From the NCBI GenBank assembly GCA_016209805.1, contig JACQVJ010000277.1, positions 1-9,117 of the forward strand: a stretch of DNA of 9,117 nt, given 5' to 3'. How positions within the stretch are numbered: the stretch's first letter is position 1; every line of letters starts with the position of its first letter. Shown here piece by piece: positions 7,206 through 9,117 of the stretch. The stretch is from Ignavibacteriota bacterium (GTDB lineage Bacteria > Bacteroidota > Ignavibacteria > UBA10030 > UBA6906). Made by a program: the position numbers and the translations under genes. Under the pieces are notes generated by a model. That model was not told where the DNA came from. It saw only the letters and a list, made by a program, of their open reading frames with translations, and made no database searches.

Positions 7206-7237
7206 TCTCCTGGTCACTTCAACTTTCTGAACGGTCT

Positions 7238-7993
7238 ATGCCAATCTTCAAGGACAGAGTTGCGTTGGTTACGGGAAGCACAGGCGAAGGAATGGGGCGC
7301 AGCATTGCGTTCACTCTCGCAAAGGAGGGTGCGAAGGTTGTGCTGAATTACGGGACAGGGCTTCCCAATAATGTTCACGCGGCAGAAAAGGTGCTTGCAG
7401 AAGTTCGAGCACTTGGCGGCAAGGGATACGCTTTCAAGGCAGACACGAGAGAAGAGGATGAAGTGAAAGCAATGGTGGAAGGAGTCATCAAGCTCTACGG
7501 ACGAATCGACTTCCTTGTCTGTAACGCCGGCGGAGATTGGAGTATGAAGGACATCACGGAAATCGACCAGGAACACTGGCGCTCGGTAATCAAGGCGGAA
7601 GTGGATGGAGTGTTCTTCTGCATCAAGAATGCCTTGCCATACATGCGGGAGGCTCGCTTCGGACGGATCATCGCAGTGAGCATTGCCGGTGCCGGCCATT
7701 GGATCGGTCCACCATATGACTACATCCTTGGCAAGCTGGCGCGTGTCTCCTTCATCAAATCACTTGCTCCACTGGAGATTATCAATGGCATAACGTGCAA
7801 CATCATAGCGCCGGGTCACACGCCGCGCTTGACGCTCAGGCAAGCAGTCGAAGCGGCAAAGCACGCAACGCTCTGGAAGCGCCGGACGCAAGCACTTCCC
7901 CAGGATGCAGCAGAAGTTGTTCGATTCCTCTGTTCGGACGAAGCAGCATTTGTCACGGGGAGTGTTCTCGAACTTGCGGGAGCGAGCTCATAG
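7238..7993 (+). CDS. Short-chain dehydrogenase/reductase (SDR) family protein with altered catalytic residues
   Basis: Classical-length SDR (251 residues) with a Rossmann fold for NAD(P). Visible motifs: the nucleotide-binding TGSTGEGMG (12-20), D69 in FKADT, NAG (96-98), the YILGK form of YxxxK (Y162, K166), and PGHTPRLT (192-199) after the sixth strand. Compared without gaps to FabG-type enzymes, two of four usual catalytic positions differ. The Asn seven residues after the conserved Trp (W114) is E121, and the Ser 13 residues before the Tyr is I149, although S148 sits next to it. It may act on an unusual substrate, use a shifted Ser, or be weakly active. The start ATG follows the permease stop by 32 bases with no Shine-Dalgarno sequence and no evident terminator, so it is probably the third gene of the ABC operon. 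Substrate unknown; annotation as FabG would be unsafe. Confidence 0.92.
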   Translation: MPIFKDRVALVTGSTGEGMGRSIAFTLAKEGAKVVLNYGTGLPNNVHAAEKVLAEVRALGGKGYAFKADTREEDEVKAMVEGVIKLYGRIDFLVCNAGGDWSMKDITEIDQEHWRSVIKAEVDGVFFCIKNALPYMREARFGRIIAVSIAGAGHWIGPPYDYILGKLARVSFIKSLAPLEIINGITCNIIAPGHTPRLTLRQAVEAAKHATLWKRRTQALPQDAAEVVRFLCSDEAAFVTGSVLELAGASS

Positions 7994-8009
7994 AGGTCTC
8001 TCCAGGTCG

Positions 8010-8038
8010 TTGCATTTCAACACCGGTCTCCGTATGTT
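8010..8038 (+). promoter_or_regulatory. Candidate promoter for thyA-folA
   Basis: TTGCAT (8010-8015, three of six matches to TTGACA) and TATGTT (8033-8038, four of six to TATAAT) have a 17-base spacer in the 88-base gap after the SDR gene. Transcription would begin near 8045, leaving a leader of about 37 bases that includes the ribosome binding site at 8071. Weak individually; the position and spacing are right. Confidence 0.3.
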
Positions 8039-8070
8039 GAGTTTAGAATCCCAGTCGTGACATTGTGATA

Positions 8071-8074
8071 GGAG
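8071..8074 (+). promoter_or_regulatory. Ribosome binding site of thyA
   Basis: GGAG ends 7 bases before the GTG at 8082, the best Shine-Dalgarno sequence in the window. It supports GTG as the thyA start, which also places the family's conserved N-terminal segment (EYLDLVEHVLNNG) right at the beginning of the protein. Confidence 0.7.
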
Positions 8075-8081
8075 CCCCTCA

Positions 8082-8894
8082 GTGCGCGAATATCTTGACC
8101 TTGTAGAACACGTGCTGAACAATGGCACGTACAAGAAAAATCGCACGGGCATCGATACGATTTCCTGCTTTGCCCAGCATTACCAGGTCGACTTGGGCAA
8201 AGGGTATCCACTCCTGACGACAAAGAAGGTCAACTTCAATTCGATGCTGCACGAAGTCCTGTGGTATCTTTCGGGTGAAGACCATATCCGAAACCTTCGC
8301 AAACACACAAAGATCTGGGACTCCTGGGCCGACGAGAACGGCAACCTCGATAGCGCGTATGGCAGATACTGGCGGCGGTTCCCCAGCGCTCAGGTGAATC
8401 CGCAAACAGGCAAGTATGAGATCGTGGAAGTCGACCAAATCGGTTGGGTACTCGAGCTTCTGAAGACCGATCCGAACTCACGCAGAATGGTTGTCACCGC
8501 ATGGGAGCCGGGAAATGCATTCACGAGCAAGCTCCCGCCGTGCCATTACACGTTTGCGTTCAACGTGCTCGACAATATGCTCAGCTGCCATCTCACCCAG
8601 CGTTCAGGCGATATCGCACTCGGCATACCGTTCAACCTTGCTGCTTACGCGCTTCTGACTCAGATCCTCGCGCAGGAGACCGGCTTCGAGCTTGGGTTCT
8701 TCAGCCACACTATTGTTGACGCGCACATCTACGTCAATCACATTGATGGATTGAAAGAACAACTGAAGCGCACTCCGAAACAACTCCCCCATCTTCAAAT
8801 TGCGCGCAAGCCCATCGACGAACTGCAGTTCGATGACTTTCAGTTGATTGGCTACGAATGCTATGAGCCGATCAAGTTCGAGGTGGCTGTGTGA
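8082..8894 (+). CDS. thyA: Thymidylate synthase ThyA
   Basis: Cytoplasmic enzyme that methylates dUMP to dTMP using 5,10-methylene-tetrahydrofolate, releasing dihydrofolate. The 270 residues are close to E. coli ThyA (264). Visible residues: R21 in KKNRTG for phosphate binding; LTTKKV (45-50); R134-R135 from the partner subunit; the nucleophile C154 in LPPCHYTFAFNV; QRSGD (173-177) with R174 and D177; N185 in GIPFNLAAYALL; and DAHIYVNH with H215 and Y217. All sit at a constant offset of 8 from the E. coli positions, so the active site is complete. The GTG start is supported by a GGAG at 8071. The stop overlaps the GTG start of folA by 4 bases, so the two are almost certainly translated together, and FolA regenerates the tetrahydrofolate that ThyA consumes. 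Confidence 0.99.
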   Translation: MREYLDLVEHVLNNGTYKKNRTGIDTISCFAQHYQVDLGKGYPLLTTKKVNFNSMLHEVLWYLSGEDHIRNLRKHTKIWDSWADENGNLDSAYGRYWRRFPSAQVNPQTGKYEIVEVDQIGWVLELLKTDPNSRRMVVTAWEPGNAFTSKLPPCHYTFAFNVLDNMLSCHLTQRSGDIALGIPFNLAAYALLTQILAQETGFELGFFSHTIVDAHIYVNHIDGLKEQLKRTPKQLPHLQIARKPIDELQFDDFQLIGYECYEPIKFEVAV

Positions 8895-9117
8895 AGCTGG
8901 CTCTTATCGCGGCCATCGGCAAGCACCGCGTCATCGGCAAAGCGGGGACTCTTCCCTGGCACATCTCGGACGACCTCAAGCGCTTCAAGAAACTAACAAC
9001 TGGCCACGCAATTCTCATGGGCCGCAAGACGTACGAATCGCTGGGACGTCTTCTGGCCAACCGGCGTAACGTCGTCATCGCATCGCGACCAATTCCCGGA
9101 GTCGAGACCTACAGATC
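8891..9117 (+). CDS. folA: Dihydrofolate reductase FolA, N-terminal part (3' end beyond window)
   Basis: Reduces dihydrofolate to tetrahydrofolate with NADPH, completing the cycle with ThyA. Only 75 codons are visible. They match the start of the DHFR fold: first strand LALIAAIG (3-10), RVIGKAGTLPWHISDDLKRF (13-32) with D28 at the catalytic acid position (E. coli D27) and the conserved Pro-Trp, then GHAILMGRKTYESLGR (39-54) with the NADPH-contacting MGRKT, and NVVIASR (60-66). The start is GTG at 8891, inside the thyA stop region as GTGA; no other start gives the full first strand. No stop or frameshift occurs before the right edge. The overlap and lack of any spacer promoter indicate one thyA-folA transcript. 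Confidence 0.96.
   Translation, partial: MKLALIAAIGKHRVIGKAGTLPWHISDDLKRFKKLTTGHAILMGRKTYESLGRLLANRRNVVIASRPIPGVETYR

Noticed and set aside
6669..7217. Minus-strand open frame of 182 codons opposite the permease
   Set aside because: Composition rich in His, Arg and Lys is the expected antisense of a hydrophobic membrane protein; the plus-strand permease is well supported.
7214..7699. Minus-strand open frame of 161 codons opposite the SDR gene
   Set aside because: The plus strand carries the full SDR motif order over these bases; the antisense product shows no family features.

Overview
This is a densely coding window of about 50% GC carrying ten protein genes, with no RNA gene, mobile element or CRISPR array that I can see. 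The strongest clue to the organism is the outer-membrane LPS assembly protein LptD at the left edge. Its Pro-Asp-Thr-rich N-terminus and the TTCDQEHPHYY motif are typical of the Bacteroidota/Chlorobiota/Ignavibacteriota type rather than the proteobacterial type. Weak or absent Shine-Dalgarno sequences before most genes fit that group. The lineage call is an inference from gene content, not a computed placement. Nothing suggests recent horizontal transfer: this looks like chromosomal, mostly housekeeping DNA.

Layout. (1) Positions 1-2730, minus strand: a short FtsB/DivIC-type division protein, then rarA (replication-associated AAA+ ATPase), then lptD, whose start lies inside the end of rarA and whose 3' end runs off the left edge. 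(2) Positions 2823-3413, plus strand: an RluE-type pseudouridine synthase, transcribed divergently from the division gene across a compact region with back-to-back promoter-like elements. (3) Positions 3437-5305, minus strand: a 622-residue predicted secreted protein made of four tandem copies of a roughly 138-residue unit that I cannot assign to a named family. This is the least explained gene in the window. (4) Positions 5464-7993, plus strand: an ABC-2-type transporter (ATPase and permease overlapping by 4 bases) followed after 32 bases by a short-chain dehydrogenase-like protein that lacks two of the four usual catalytic residues. (5) Positions 8082-9117, plus strand: thyA and folA overlapping by 4 bases, the folate-coupled dTMP synthesis pair; folA runs off the right edge.

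How the genes work together. ThyA consumes methylene-tetrahydrofolate and releases dihydrofolate, and FolA reduces it back; this is the one clear metabolic unit. The ATPase and permease form one transporter, substrate unknown; whether the SDR-like protein is related to it is open. The left cluster joins division, replication-fork maintenance and outer-membrane biogenesis on one probable transcript. No stretch longer than 300 bases lacks a gene. The longest gap (5306-5463) is the divergent spacer between the secreted repeat protein and the ABC operon.
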